64,000 bases of DNA from Noviherbaspirillum aerium (GCF_008929045.1 NZ_VFAH01000010.1:1-64000), one strand, 5' to 3'; positions 8,082 through 16,632 are shown, counted from the stretch's first letter. Program-made: numbers and translations. Notes: generated by a model not told the origin, from the sequence alone.

Positions 8082-10550
8082 GTGATTACAGAACAAGAGG
8101 ACCTGTTCCTGCGGGCGTTCAGATTCACCTCCATGGGCATGGCCCTGGTGACGCTGGACGGCCGCTGGCTTGATGCCAACGAGGCATTCATCCGACTGGT
8201 CGGTTATACGAGGATGGAACTGAAGGAATTGACCTTTCAGGACATTACGCATCCTGACGACCTGAGGGCCGATGTGCATCTTGCCAATCAGATGGTCAAT
8301 GGCCTGATCCCGTCTTATCAGCTCGACAAGCGCTACCTGCACCGCAACGGCCAGCCGGTCTGGGTTTCGCTGACGGTTTCCATGGTGCGCGACAGGGATG
8401 GCGATCCCGACTTCCTGGTGGTGCAGGCGAGCGACATCTCCGCGCGCAAGCGGGTAGAGGCCGAACGCGATGCCTTCTTCGACCTGTCGCCGGACATGCT
8501 GGTCATTCCTGGCCGGTCGGACTGCTTCGAGCGCGTCAACGATCGGTGGACCGAGGTGCTCGGCTGGTCCGCGCAGGAACTGACTTCGCGGCCATTCCTC
8601 GACTTCGTGCATCCGGACGACCGCACGCGCACGATCGCCGAAGCCCGTGCCACTTGTCATGGCCGGCCGCTCAGGGGCTTCCGCAACCGCTATCGCCACA
8701 AGGATGGCGACTATCTCTGGCTGGAATGGAATACGCGGCTGGTGGGCAACGGGCGGCTGTACTGCAGCGCGCGGGATGTGACCGCGCAGCAGCAGGTGCT
8801 TGAACGCCTGCGGGTGCAGGGGGATGCATTGCGCGCCGCCAGCAACGGCATCGTCATCATCGACCCGACCGTTGCCGAAAGTCCGATCGTCTACTGCAAT
8901 CCGGCGTTCGAGCGCATCACCGGCTACGGCCAGGCCGAAGTGCTCGGCCGGAACTGCCGTTTCCTGCACCGCAACGACAAGGACCAGGACCAGCTGCGCA
9001 AGCTCAACGAAGCCATGGCCGCCGGCCGCGAATGCCAGGTCGTGCTGCGCAACTATCGCAAGAGCGGCCAGCTGTTCATCAACGAATTGCTGATGGCGCC
9101 GGTGCGGGACAAGGCCGGACGCCTGCTCAATTATGTCGGCATCCTCGAGGACATCACCGAGCGCGTGCGGGCGCAGGATGAACTGCGGCACCGTGAACTC
9201 CACCTGCAGCAGATCATGAAGCGCGTGCCGGCGCTGATCTTCCAGTGGCATGCCCATCCGGACGGCAGGCAGGGCTTCAATTACATCAGCGAGCGCTGCC
9301 AGGACGTGTTCGGCGTGCCGGCCAGGGCACTGATGGCCGACTGGAGCCGCGTGCCCATTCATCCCGAGGACATGACCTGCTTCACCGATTCGATCGAATT
9401 GGCGATCGCCGACCGCAGCGACTGGTATTTCGAAGGACGGCTGCTGCGGCCGGACGGCGAGGTGCGATGGATCAAGGCCACTTCCTCTCCTACCGAGATG
9501 TCGGGAGACGCCATGACGTTTACCGGCATCGTGCTCGACGTGACGTCGGAACGGCAGGCGCAGGAGCACCACCGCGTGCATGAGCATCGCATCCGGCAGG
9601 TGGTCGAAAGCGCCAGTGAAGCGTTCTCCACCCGCAAGGAACTCGAACGCAAGCTGGAGCAGGAACGCCAGCTGCTCAATACCATCCTCGAAACCATTGA
9701 TGTCGGCGTCAAGGTATGCGACGCCAACGGCCTCATCGTGCTCGTCAATCGCGCCGCGCGCGAGCTCAGCGGCATCGCCGACGGCCGCGGCATGACGCTC
9801 GTCGAATGGGCCGAGGCTTCGGGCATGTATGGCATGAACGCGTCGGGAGAGAAGAAGGAAATGGGCTTGTCGCAGTCCCTGCAGGGCAGGCTGGTGCGCA
9901 ATCTCGATCTCGAAGTGCAGGGCGGGCAGGAGGCGCGGCAAGTCACCGTCAATGCCAAGCCGCTGCGGGACGGAACCGGCGCCATTTATGGCGCGGTGGC
10001 GGTGATGAGCGACGTCACCGAGCTCAAGGCGGTCGAGCAGCAACTCATCCTGCTGGCGCGCTACGACACGCTCACCGGATTGCCGAACCGCCGCCATTTC
10101 GATGAAAGGCTGGCTGAAGCTCTGGCGCGCGCCGGGCGTTCCGGGCAGATCCTGGCGCTGATGGTGATCGATGTCGACCACTTCAAGCACATCAACGACA
10201 CCCATGGCCATGCCGGCGGCGACGCGGTGCTGCGCGAGATGGCCATGCGGCTCAAGCGCCATGTGCGGGCAACCGATACCGTGGCCCGCCTCGGCGGCGA
10301 CGAGTTTGTCGTCATACTCGAAGGGCTCGGCAGTGACGAAGAGGCGGACCTGATCGCCGCCAAGCTGGTGCATGCCTGCCGTCAGCCCATCGTCCTGCAG
10401 GATGGCGAGGTCGATATCAGCATCAGTATCAGTATCGGCATCGGTTCTTCCGCGCCGGGCAGGGACCAGGATGCGCTGATGCTGGGAGCCGACAAGGCGC
10501 TCTACGAGGCAAAGTGGGCGGGGCGCAACTGCTTCCGGCGTATGCACTGA
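8082..10550 (+). CDS. Multi-PAS diguanylate cyclase with a LOV (blue-light) domain
   Basis: This cytoplasmic signalling protein has no clear membrane segment. Counting from a GTG at 8082 (preceded by AGGGGAG at 8066-8072) it has 822 residues: PAS 1 about 8-122, PAS 2 about 130-235, LOV about 248-362, PAS 4 about 375-490, a coiled-coil linker about 490-535, PAS 5 about 535-650, and GGDEF about 665-820. The third sensory domain carries GRNCRFL at 289-295, the flavin-binding signature of LOV domains, with the photoactive cysteine at 292 and the flavin-contacting Asn at 324 and 334. The position of the conserved signalling Gln is Leu 355 (YVGILEDIT). The output domain has an intact GGDEF (738-742) and the inhibitory RxxD site (729-732), so it should make cyclic di-GMP with product feedback. 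There is no EAL domain. An alternative ATG at 7977 gives 857 residues. Confidence 0.88.
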   Translation: MITEQEDLFLRAFRFTSMGMALVTLDGRWLDANEAFIRLVGYTRMELKELTFQDITHPDDLRADVHLANQMVNGLIPSYQLDKRYLHRNGQPVWVSLTVSMVRDRDGDPDFLVVQASDISARKRVEAERDAFFDLSPDMLVIPGRSDCFERVNDRWTEVLGWSAQELTSRPFLDFVHPDDRTRTIAEARATCHGRPLRGFRNRYRHKDGDYLWLEWNTRLVGNGRLYCSARDVTAQQQVLERLRVQGDALRAASNGIVIIDPTVAESPIVYCNPAFERITGYGQAEVLGRNCRFLHRNDKDQDQLRKLNEAMAAGRECQVVLRNYRKSGQLFINELLMAPVRDKAGRLLNYVGILEDITERVRAQDELRHRELHLQQIMKRVPALIFQWHAHPDGRQGFNYISERCQDVFGVPARALMADWSRVPIHPEDMTCFTDSIELAIADRSDWYFEGRLLRPDGEVRWIKATSSPTEMSGDAMTFTGIVLDVTSERQAQEHHRVHEHRIRQVVESASEAFSTRKELERKLEQERQLLNTILETIDVGVKVCDANGLIVLVNRAARELSGIADGRGMTLVEWAEASGMYGMNASGEKKEMGLSQSLQGRLVRNLDLEVQGGQEARQVTVNAKPLRDGTGAIYGAVAVMSDVTELKAVEQQLILLARYDTLTGLPNRRHFDERLAEALARAGRSGQILALMVIDVDHFKHINDTHGHAGGDAVLREMAMRLKRHVRATDTVARLGGDEFVVILEGLGSDEEADLIAAKLVHACRQPIVLQDGEVDISISISIGIGSSAPGRDQDALMLGADKALYEAKWAGRNCFRRMH

Positions 10551-10629
10551 ATCTACCGGGAGTAAGCAATGACGCCGGCATGGCAAGGCCCGCCCGGATT
10601 ACACTAGCACCGTTATCGTTCGAACCCGG

Positions 10630-10971
10630 ATGCAAGACGTGATCTATACCTTTGCCACCCTGCTGGTGTTCCAGACCCTGGGCGAAAGCCTGGCCTTCGC
10701 CCTGTCCCTGCCGGTTCCCGGACCGGTGATCGGCATGCTGCTGCTGTTCTGCTACCTGCTGCTGCGGCCCGCGGTCGCGGAGCGCCTGGCGCCGACCACG
10801 CTGGAATTCCTCAAGCATCTGTCCCTGCTCTTCATCCCGGCCGGCGTCGGCATCATGGTGCATGCCCAGCGGGTCGCGTCCGAATGGCTGCCGCTGGCCG
10901 CCGCGCTGCTCATCAGCGCCACCGTTTCCCTGGTGGTCACCGCGCTGGTGCTGAAGGCGCTGCAGAAATGA
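10630..10971 (+). CDS. lrgA: CidA/LrgA-family small membrane protein
   Basis: A 113-residue protein with about four hydrophobic segments and the family features LPVPGPVIGMLLLF and LSLLFIPAGVGIMVHA. LrgA/CidA pairs with an LrgB/CidB partner; in staphylococci the pairs modulate murein hydrolase activity, and homologs in Bacillus and plants carry pyruvate or glycolate/glycerate. The ATGA overlap with lrgB at 10968-10971 shows translational coupling. No strong ribosome-binding site is seen before the ATG at 10630. Its place after glcDEF and the cyclase gene makes a carboxylate-transport role worth considering, but that is inference. Confidence 0.88.
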   Translation: MQDVIYTFATLLVFQTLGESLAFALSLPVPGPVIGMLLLFCYLLLRPAVAERLAPTTLEFLKHLSLLFIPAGVGIMVHAQRVASEWLPLAAALLISATVSLVVTALVLKALQK

Positions 10972-11693
10972 AGTCCGAAATCAGCCAGGTCTGGGTCTAC
11001 CTGTCCGCGTCGCCGCTGCTGTGGCTGACCGCGACTTTGCTTGCCTACCAGTTTGCCTATGCCGTCTATGCGCGGGCGAAATTCAATCCGCTGGTCAATC
11101 CGGTCGCCATCGCGGTGGCGCTGCTGGTGCTGGTTCTCGTCGGCACCGGCACCCGCTATCCCACCTATTTCGAGGGCGCGCAATTCGTCCATTTCCTGCT
11201 CGGGCCGGCGACCGTGGCGCTGGCCATTCCCCTCTACCAGCAACTGGAAAAGCTCAGGCGCAACTGGTTCGCATTGGTCGTCAGCGCGCTGGTCGGCGGC
11301 GCGGCGGCGATTGCCACCGCGATGGGCGTGGCCTGGGCGCTGGGCGCCTCGCCGGCGACGGTGCTCTCATTGGCGCCGAAGGCGGTGACCATGCCGATCG
11401 CGATGGGCGTGTCGGAAAAGATCGGCGGCCTGCCGTCATTGACGGCGGTGCTGGTGATGCTGACCGGCATCCTGGGCGCATCCACCGCGCGCTGGATCTT
11501 CAACCTGATGAAGATCGACGACCACGGCGTGCGCGGCTTCGCGCTCGGCGTGACCTCGCACGGCATCGGCACGGCAAGGGCATTCCAGGTGAGCGAGGAG
11601 ATGGGTGCGTTTTCCGGGCTGGCGATGGGATTGTCGGGAGTGTTGACGGCATTGCTGCTGCCGCTGGTGCTGCGGCTGCTGGGCGCGGCCTGA
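10968..11693 (+). CDS. lrgB: LrgB/CidB-family membrane protein
   Basis: A 241-residue integral membrane protein, partner of the LrgA protein just upstream. Typical family segments are present: FNPLVNPVAIAV, FLLGPATVALAIPLYQQ, PKAVTMPIAMGVSEKIGG and the conserved GFALGVTSHGIGTARAFQ. The start is the ATG that overlaps the lrgA stop by four bases; an in-frame start at 10884 would read through lrgA sequence and is rejected. Plant PLGG1, a plastid glycolate/glycerate carrier, is a fusion of LrgA-like and LrgB-like parts, which is relevant given glcDEF upstream. Confidence 0.9.
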   Translation: MKSEISQVWVYLSASPLLWLTATLLAYQFAYAVYARAKFNPLVNPVAIAVALLVLVLVGTGTRYPTYFEGAQFVHFLLGPATVALAIPLYQQLEKLRRNWFALVVSALVGGAAAIATAMGVAWALGASPATVLSLAPKAVTMPIAMGVSEKIGGLPSLTAVLVMLTGILGASTARWIFNLMKIDDHGVRGFALGVTSHGIGTARAFQVSEEMGAFSGLAMGLSGVLTALLLPLVLRLLGAA

Positions 11694-11736
11694 GCGGGAG
11701 CCGGGGAGGACGGAGCTCTTCGGAACGGCTTGCCTT

Positions 11737-11761
11737 GTGCAGGCACGGAGGCCTGCACTAC
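11737..11761 (-). repeat. REP-like palindromic element, single copy
   Basis: A 25-base near-perfect palindrome reading, on the minus strand, GTAG then TGCAGGCCTCCGTGCCTGCA then C. The GTAG head plus a GC-rich stem is the hallmark of REP sequences mobilised by REP-associated transposases (RAYT). It lies between the convergent lrgB and glutathione peroxidase genes. Two near-identical copies occur at 19018-19089. Confidence 0.7.
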
Positions 11762-11776
11762 CCGAGCGGCACTTGT

Positions 11777-12259
11777 CTATTCGGCCAGCAGCTTCTCGAT
11801 GTCGTCGGCGATGTCCTTCGGCGCGGTCTGCGGCGCATAGCGCTTGTAGACCGTGCCGTCCTTCTTCACCAGGAACTTGGTGAAATTCCACTTGATCGCC
11901 TGTGTGCCCATCAGGCCGGGCGCTTCCGCCTTCAGGTACTTGAACAGCGGATGCGCGTTGTTGCCGTTGACGTCCACCTTGGAAAACAGCGGGAAGGTGA
12001 CGCCATAATTCTTTTCGCAGAAGGCGCCGATCTCGTCTTCGCTGCCCGGTTCCTGCGAGCCGAACTGGTTGCAGGGAAAGCCGAGCACTTCCAGTCCGCG
12101 CCCCTTGAACTGCTTGTAGAGCGCTTCCAGCCCCTGGTACTGCGGCGTGAAACCGCACTTGCTGGCGGTGTTGACGATCAGCAGCACGCGGCCGCGATAA
12201 GTCTTCATGTCGACCGGCGCGCCGGCAATGCCGGCAGGGCTGAATTCGAAAATGCTCAT
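11777..12259 (-). CDS. Glutathione peroxidase family protein (Gpx/BtuE type)
   Basis: A 160-residue thiol peroxidase that reduces hydrogen peroxide and organic peroxides. The peroxidatic cysteine is Cys 35 in NTASKCGFTPQ. The downstream motif GFPCNQFGSQEPG supplies the conserved Gln and a second cysteine that may serve as resolving residue, and WNFTKFLV supplies the conserved Trp. No signal peptide is seen, so it is probably cytoplasmic. Its ATG overlaps the pilU stop by four bases (ATGA), so it should be translated from the pilTU transcript. A longer frame reaching 12703 is an artefact read through pilU. Such enzymes usually prefer thioredoxin over glutathione. Confidence 0.93.
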   Translation of the reverse strand: MSIFEFSPAGIAGAPVDMKTYRGRVLLIVNTASKCGFTPQYQGLEALYKQFKGRGLEVLGFPCNQFGSQEPGSEDEIGAFCEKNYGVTFPLFSKVDVNGNNAHPLFKYLKAEAPGLMGTQAIKWNFTKFLVKKDGTVYKRYAPQTAPKDIADDIEKLLAE

Positions 12260-13392
12260 ACGATTCCCAGGTGTTCGGTGCCCTTGCTCAGGTCGCGGCC
12301 GTGGGCTTCCTTGCCATGCAGCTTGATCGACAGGCGCAGGTCGTTGACGGAATCGGCATTGCGCAGCGCATCCTCGTAGGAAATCTTGCCGCCTTCGTAC
12401 AGGTCGAACAGCGCCTGGTCGAAGGTCTGCATGCCGAGCTCGCGCGACTTCTTCATGATCTCCTTGATCTCGTGGACGTCGCCCTTGAAGATCAGGTCGG
12501 AAATCAGCGGCGAATTGAGCATCACTTCCACCGCCGCGCAGCGGCCCTTGGTGTCCTTCAGGGGAACCAGCCGCTGCGAAACCATCGCTTTCAGATTGAG
12601 CGACAAATCCATCAAAAGTTGCGCCCGCCGTTCCTCGGGGAAAAAGTTGATGATGCGGTCCAGCGCCTGGTTGGCGCTGTTGGCATGCATCGTCGCCAGG
12701 CACAGGTGGCCGGTCTCGGCGAAGGCCACCGCATAGTCCATGGTCTCGCGGTCGCGGATCTCGCCGATCAGGATCACGTCCGGCGCCTGGCGCAGCGTGT
12801 TCTTCAGCGCCGCGAACCAGTCGGCGGTATCGACCCCGACTTCGCGCTGGGTGATGATGCAGTTCTTGTGCGGATGGATGTACTCGACCGGGTCCTCGAT
12901 GGTGATGATGTGGCCGTAGCTGTTTTCATTGCGGTAACCGATCATGCCGGCCAGCGTGGTCGATTTGCCGGAGCCGGTGGCGCCGACCATGATCACCAGG
13001 CCGCGCTTGGTCATCGACACTTCCTTGAGCACCGGCGGCACGCCCAGGTCTTCCAGCTTGGGAATGGTGGTGGTGATGGTCCGCAGCACCATGCCGACCC
13101 GGCCCTGCTGCACGAAGGCCGACACGCGGAAGCGGCCCAGCCCGCCGGGGCTGATCGCGAAGTTGCATTCCTTGGTGGCTTCGAATTCCGCCGCCTGCTT
13201 GTCGTTCATGATGGCGCGCGCCAGTTCGACGGTATGGGTGGGCGTCAGCGGCTGGTTGGAGACCGGCGTCATCTTGCCGTCGATCTTGAAGGCCGGCGGA
13301 AATTCCGCCGTGATGAACAGGTCGGAGCCGTTCTTGCTGAGCATCAGCCGCAGCAGGTCGTGCATGAATTTGGTGGCCTGATCGCGTTCCAT
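12256..13392 (-). CDS. pilU: Type IV pilus retraction ATPase PilU
   Basis: PilU is a hexameric AAA+ motor that works with PilT in pilus retraction. The 378-residue sequence has the N-terminal PAS-like half (SKNGSDLFITAEFPPAFKI), Walker A GATGSGKSTTL, the Asp box, Walker B DVILIGEIRD and the His box MHANSANQAL. The family is distinguished from PilT by its longer C-terminus and by sequence. It lies 22 bases after pilT on the minus strand and overlaps the start of the glutathione peroxidase gene, forming pilT-pilU-gpx. Confidence 0.95.
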   Translation of the reverse strand: MERDQATKFMHDLLRLMLSKNGSDLFITAEFPPAFKIDGKMTPVSNQPLTPTHTVELARAIMNDKQAAEFEATKECNFAISPGGLGRFRVSAFVQQGRVGMVLRTITTTIPKLEDLGVPPVLKEVSMTKRGLVIMVGATGSGKSTTLAGMIGYRNENSYGHIITIEDPVEYIHPHKNCIITQREVGVDTADWFAALKNTLRQAPDVILIGEIRDRETMDYAVAFAETGHLCLATMHANSANQALDRIINFFPEERRAQLLMDLSLNLKAMVSQRLVPLKDTKGRCAAVEVMLNSPLISDLIFKGDVHEIKEIMKKSRELGMQTFDQALFDLYEGGKISYEDALRNADSVNDLRLSIKLHGKEAHGRDLSKGTEHLGIV

Positions 13393-13414
13393 GTAGCTTC
13401 CTTGTCTTGATGGA

Positions 13415-14458
13415 TTATCCCGGGAAGTTTTCCGGGATCTTCGCCGCGGCGCGCGCGGCGGCGGGTGAAATGATATTGCGGCGCACCAGGTCGGTCAGGT
13501 TCTGGTCCAGCGTCTGCATGCCGACGTTGCTGCCGGTCTGGATCGCGGAATACATCTGCGCGACCTTGGCTTCGCGGATCAGGTTGCGGATGGCCGGCGT
13601 GCCGAGCATGATTTCATGCGCCGCCACGCGGCCGCTGCCGTCCTTGGTCTTTAGCAGGGTCTGCGAGATCACCGCCTGCAGCGATTCCGACAGCATCGCC
13701 CGCACCATTTCCTTTTCCTCCGCCGGGAACACGTCGACGATACGGTCGATGGTCTTGGCGGCCGACGAGGTGTGCAGCGTGCCGAACACCAGGTGGCCGG
13801 TCTCGGCCGCGGTGAGGGCGAGGCGGATGGTTTCCAGGTCGCGCAATTCGCCGACCAGGATTGCATCCGGATCTTCGCGCAGCGCCGAGCGCAGCGCATT
13901 GTTGAACGACATCGTGTGCGGACCGACTTCGCGCTGGTTGATCAGGCACTTCTTGGATTCATGCACGAACTCGATCGGGTCCTCGACGGTGAGGATGTGC
14001 GCGTATTCGGTTTCGTTGAGATGGTTGATCATCGCCGCCAGCGTGGTCGACTTGCCGGAACCGGTCGGGCCGGTCACCAGCACCAGGCCGCGCGGCTTGA
14101 GCGCGAGGTCGGCGAAGATCTTCGGCGCGTTCAGCTGTTCCAGCGTCAGCACCTTGGAGGGAATGGTACGCAGCACGGCGGCGGCGCCGCGATCCTGGTT
14201 GAAGGCATTGACCCGGAAGCGGGCGAGGCCGGGAATGGCGAAGGAAAAGTCGCACTCCAGCACTTCCTCGTAAGCCTTGCGCTGGCCGTCGTTCATGATG
14301 TCATAGATCATGCCGTGCACGTCGCGGTGCTCGAGCGGCGGCAGGTTGATGCGGCGCACGTCGCCGTGCACGCGGATCATCGGCGGCAGGCCGGCAGACA
14401 GGTGCAGGTCGGATGCCTTGTTCTTCACGGAAAAGGCAAGGAGTTCGGAGATGTCCAT
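13415..14458 (-). CDS. pilT: Type IV pilus retraction ATPase PilT
   Basis: PilT is the main retraction motor for type IV pili, needed for twitching motility and DNA uptake. The 347-residue protein has Walker A GPTGSGKSTTL, Walker B DAILVGELRD, the His box VFGTLHTSSAAKTID, and the conserved C-terminal AIRNLIREAK. It acts at the cytoplasmic face of the inner membrane. It is divergent from yggS with a 126-base gap, the arrangement usual in beta- and gammaproteobacteria. No other pilus genes lie in the window. Confidence 0.96.
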   Translation of the reverse strand: MDISELLAFSVKNKASDLHLSAGLPPMIRVHGDVRRINLPPLEHRDVHGMIYDIMNDGQRKAYEEVLECDFSFAIPGLARFRVNAFNQDRGAAAVLRTIPSKVLTLEQLNAPKIFADLALKPRGLVLVTGPTGSGKSTTLAAMINHLNETEYAHILTVEDPIEFVHESKKCLINQREVGPHTMSFNNALRSALREDPDAILVGELRDLETIRLALTAAETGHLVFGTLHTSSAAKTIDRIVDVFPAEEKEMVRAMLSESLQAVISQTLLKTKDGSGRVAAHEIMLGTPAIRNLIREAKVAQMYSAIQTGSNVGMQTLDQNLTDLVRRNIISPAAARAAAKIPENFPG

Positions 14459-14584
14459 TTATAATCCCGGGGATTGGCGAAACGCCATGAAAGTTACGCA
14501 ACAGTGGCAGGCCGGTCAGGAGAGAAGCGCCGGATTGTTGCGAGTGTTGCAAGTATCGCAATTGTTGCTTCAAGCAAACTGATT

Positions 14585-15286
14585 ATGTCCCCAATCTCCA
14601 GCAACTTGCAAGCCGTCAACGACCGTATCGCCACTGCCGCCCGGGCCGCATCGCGTGATCGCAACAGCGTGGTGCTGCTGGCCGTCTCCAAGACCTTCGG
14701 CGCCGACGCGGTGATCGAGGCGGCGGAGTGCGGGCAGCGCGCCTTCGGCGAAAACTACCTGCAGGAAGCGCTGGACAAGATGGCAGCCGTCAAGGCGCAG
14801 CGGCCGGACCTGTTGCTGGAATGGCATTTCATCGGCCCGATACAGAGCAACAAGACGCGGCCGATCGCCGAGCATTTCGACTGGGTGCATTCGGTTGACC
14901 GCGAAAAGATCGCGCAGCGCCTGTCCGACCAGCGGCCCGCGCATCTGCCGCCGCTCAACATCTGCCTGCAGGTCAACATCAGCGGCGAAGCCAGCAAGAG
15001 CGGCGTGATGCCGCGGGAAGCATCAGCGCTGGCGCAGCGCATCGCCGCCATGCCCCGCCTGAAGCTGCGCGGCCTGATGGCGATTCCCGAGCCGGCCGCC
15101 GACGAAGAGGCGCAGCGCGCGCCGCACCGGCAGCTGCGCCTGCTGGCGGAAGATATCGGCAGGCAGGGCATTGAACTCGACACCCTGTCGATGGGCATGT
15201 CGGCGGACCTTGCGGCTGCGGTTGCCGAAGGCGCCACCATCGTCAGGATAGGAACAGCAATTTTTGGACAACGACACTATGGCTAA
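14585..15286 (+). CDS. yggS: PLP homeostasis protein, YggS/PipY family
   Basis: A 233-residue single-domain TIM-barrel protein that binds pyridoxal phosphate without known catalysis and keeps PLP and amino-acid pools balanced. The PLP lysine is Lys 36 in LLAVSKTF. Other family marks are FGENYLQEALDK, EWHFIGPIQSNK, and LSMGMSADLAAAVAEGATIVRIGTAIFG in two blocks. An in-frame start at 14474 is possible, but ATG 14585 gives the usual length. The gene overlaps proC by 8 bases, matching the widespread yggS-proC pairing. Confidence 0.93.
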   Translation: MSPISSNLQAVNDRIATAARAASRDRNSVVLLAVSKTFGADAVIEAAECGQRAFGENYLQEALDKMAAVKAQRPDLLLEWHFIGPIQSNKTRPIAEHFDWVHSVDREKIAQRLSDQRPAHLPPLNICLQVNISGEASKSGVMPREASALAQRIAAMPRLKLRGLMAIPEPAADEEAQRAPHRQLRLLAEDIGRQGIELDTLSMGMSADLAAAVAEGATIVRIGTAIFGQRHYG

Positions 15287-16100
15287 CTTGAAGATCGGAT
15301 TCATCGGCGGCGGCAACATGGCGACCGCATTGATCGGCGGCCTCGCCGGCAAGCTCACGGATGGCGGCAACATCCACGTGGTCGACCCGAATGGGGAAGC
15401 GCTGGACAGGCTGCGGCAGCAGTTCGGCGTCACCACCGCGGGCGGCATCGATGCCGGGCTGGCGCAGTGCGACGTGATCGTGCTGTCGGTGAAGCCGCAG
15501 CAGATGAAGGATGTGGTTGCGCAGCTGCGCCCGCATGTGACGCGCCAGCTGATCCTGTCGATCGCCGCCGGCATCCGCGCCGCCGACCTGTCGCGCTGGC
15601 TGGGCGGGCATCGCGCCATCGTGCGCACCATGCCCAACACGCCGGCGCTGATCGGCAAGGGCATCACCGGCATGGTGGCGATGGATGGCGTGTCGCCGGA
15701 ACAGCGCGATGCCGCCGATGCCATCCTGCGCGCGGTCGGCGCCACCGTCTGGCTGAGCGACGAGGCGCTGATCGATCCGGTCACCGCGGTGTCCGGCAGC
15801 GGTCCGGCCTATGTGTTCTATTTCATCGAGGCGATGCAGCAGGCGGCGCAGGAAATGGGCCTGACCGCGGAGCAGGGCAATGAACTGGCGATCGCCACCT
15901 TCGTCGGCGCATCGCAGCTGGCGGCGCAATCGACGGAGCCGGTGTCGCTGCTGCGCGAGCGGGTCACGTCCAAGGGCGGGACCACTTATGCCGCGCTGAC
16001 GAGCATGGAGGCCAGCGGCGTGAAGGACGCGATCGGCAAGGCGCTGAAGGCGGCTGCCGCACGCGGCAAGGAACTGGGCGAGGAATTCGGCAGGGATTGA
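15279..16100 (+). CDS. proC: Pyrroline-5-carboxylate reductase
   Basis: ProC makes L-proline from pyrroline-5-carboxylate using NAD(P)H, the last step of proline synthesis. The 273-residue protein begins with the Rossmann motif IGFIGGGNMATALIGG, and includes VRTMPNTPALIGKG and SGSGPAYVFYFIEAM, the substrate-binding region. The ATG at 15279 lies inside the end of yggS, giving an 8-base overlap. An in-frame ATG at 15264 would add five residues. It is co-transcribed with yggS. Confidence 0.95.
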   Translation: MANLKIGFIGGGNMATALIGGLAGKLTDGGNIHVVDPNGEALDRLRQQFGVTTAGGIDAGLAQCDVIVLSVKPQQMKDVVAQLRPHVTRQLILSIAAGIRAADLSRWLGGHRAIVRTMPNTPALIGKGITGMVAMDGVSPEQRDAADAILRAVGATVWLSDEALIDPVTAVSGSGPAYVFYFIEAMQQAAQEMGLTAEQGNELAIATFVGASQLAAQSTEPVSLLRERVTSKGGTTYAALTSMEASGVKDAIGKALKAAAARGKELGEEFGRD

Positions 16101-16106
16101 GCACAA

Positions 16107-16134
16107 GCGGGTCGCGCTTCCTGCGCCGACCCGC
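16107..16134. terminator. Hairpin between convergent proC and DUF883 genes
   Basis: Stem GCGGGTC/GACCCGC (16107-16113 with 16128-16134), extended by inner GCGC pairing. It lies just after the proC stop and facing the end of the minus-strand DUF883 gene. No T-run follows on either strand, so it may be a weak or Rho-assisted terminator. Confidence 0.4.
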
Positions 16135-16142
16135 CATCCGCA

Positions 16143-16529
16143 TCAATCCTCCCCGAATTCCCGATCCTTGCGCGCAGGCCGGTAACGGCGGCTGATGCCG
16201 ACCACCACGCCGAGCGCGATGCCGGCAAGCGCGCCGACGGCGACCGCCTGCCAGGGATTTTCCTTCACATAGCGATCGGTGCTCTCCATTGTTTCGCGTG
16301 CCGTCACGGCGAGGTGATCCTCGAGCTCCGATATGCTGTGCCGGGCGGTGCTGAGCGTCGATTCAAAGCGTTCGCGGGCGGCTTGATAGCCTTCTCCGGC
16401 TTGCTGGCCGGTGCTGCGCAGCAGCTCCTCGGCCTCCCGCATGACCCGCCTGATGTCGTCCAGCAGCCGGTCGCGTGAGTTGCCGGATTGGCCGTTGCCG
16501 TCGTTGTAGTCGTTGTATTCATTGTCCAT
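16143..16529 (-). CDS. DUF883 family membrane-anchored protein (ElaB/YqjD type)
   Basis: A 128-residue protein with an acidic, Asn/Tyr-rich N-terminus, a helical region (about 20-90) likely to form a coiled coil (LLDDIRRVMREAEELLRSTG), then a single C-terminal membrane helix AVGALAGIALGVVVGI followed by a basic tail. YqjD and ElaB of E. coli share this plan; they sit in the inner membrane by the C-terminus and bind ribosomes in stationary phase. GGAG precedes the ATG at 16529, which I prefer over the longer start at 16604. It is convergent with proC and in line with ubiA. Confidence 0.82.
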   Translation of the reverse strand: MDNEYNDYNDGNGQSGNSRDRLLDDIRRVMREAEELLRSTGQQAGEGYQAARERFESTLSTARHSISELEDHLAVTARETMESTDRYVKENPWQAVAVGALAGIALGVVVGISRRYRPARKDREFGED

Positions 16530-16632
16530 TGCGGGCTCCGCTTGGTGGTGGGGTTGTCTGCAGTGTATAGGGGCGCTTGATGGCTTGATCTTGCGCTGCG
16601 TCAAATGATTTCCTTAAGTCCACAACGCTTCG

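Noticed and set aside
7545-10586. 1013-codon antisense frame opposite the LOV-GGDEF gene
   Set aside because: It mirrors the coding strand of a clear domain protein. Its composition (His, Arg, Gln, Asp rich) is the usual by-product of GC-rich third positions, and it has no ribosome-binding site or known domain.
10612-10630. TTCGAACCC, resembling a tRNA T-loop
   Set aside because: No acceptor stem, D-arm or anticodon arm around it. No tRNA was found anywhere in the window by eye.
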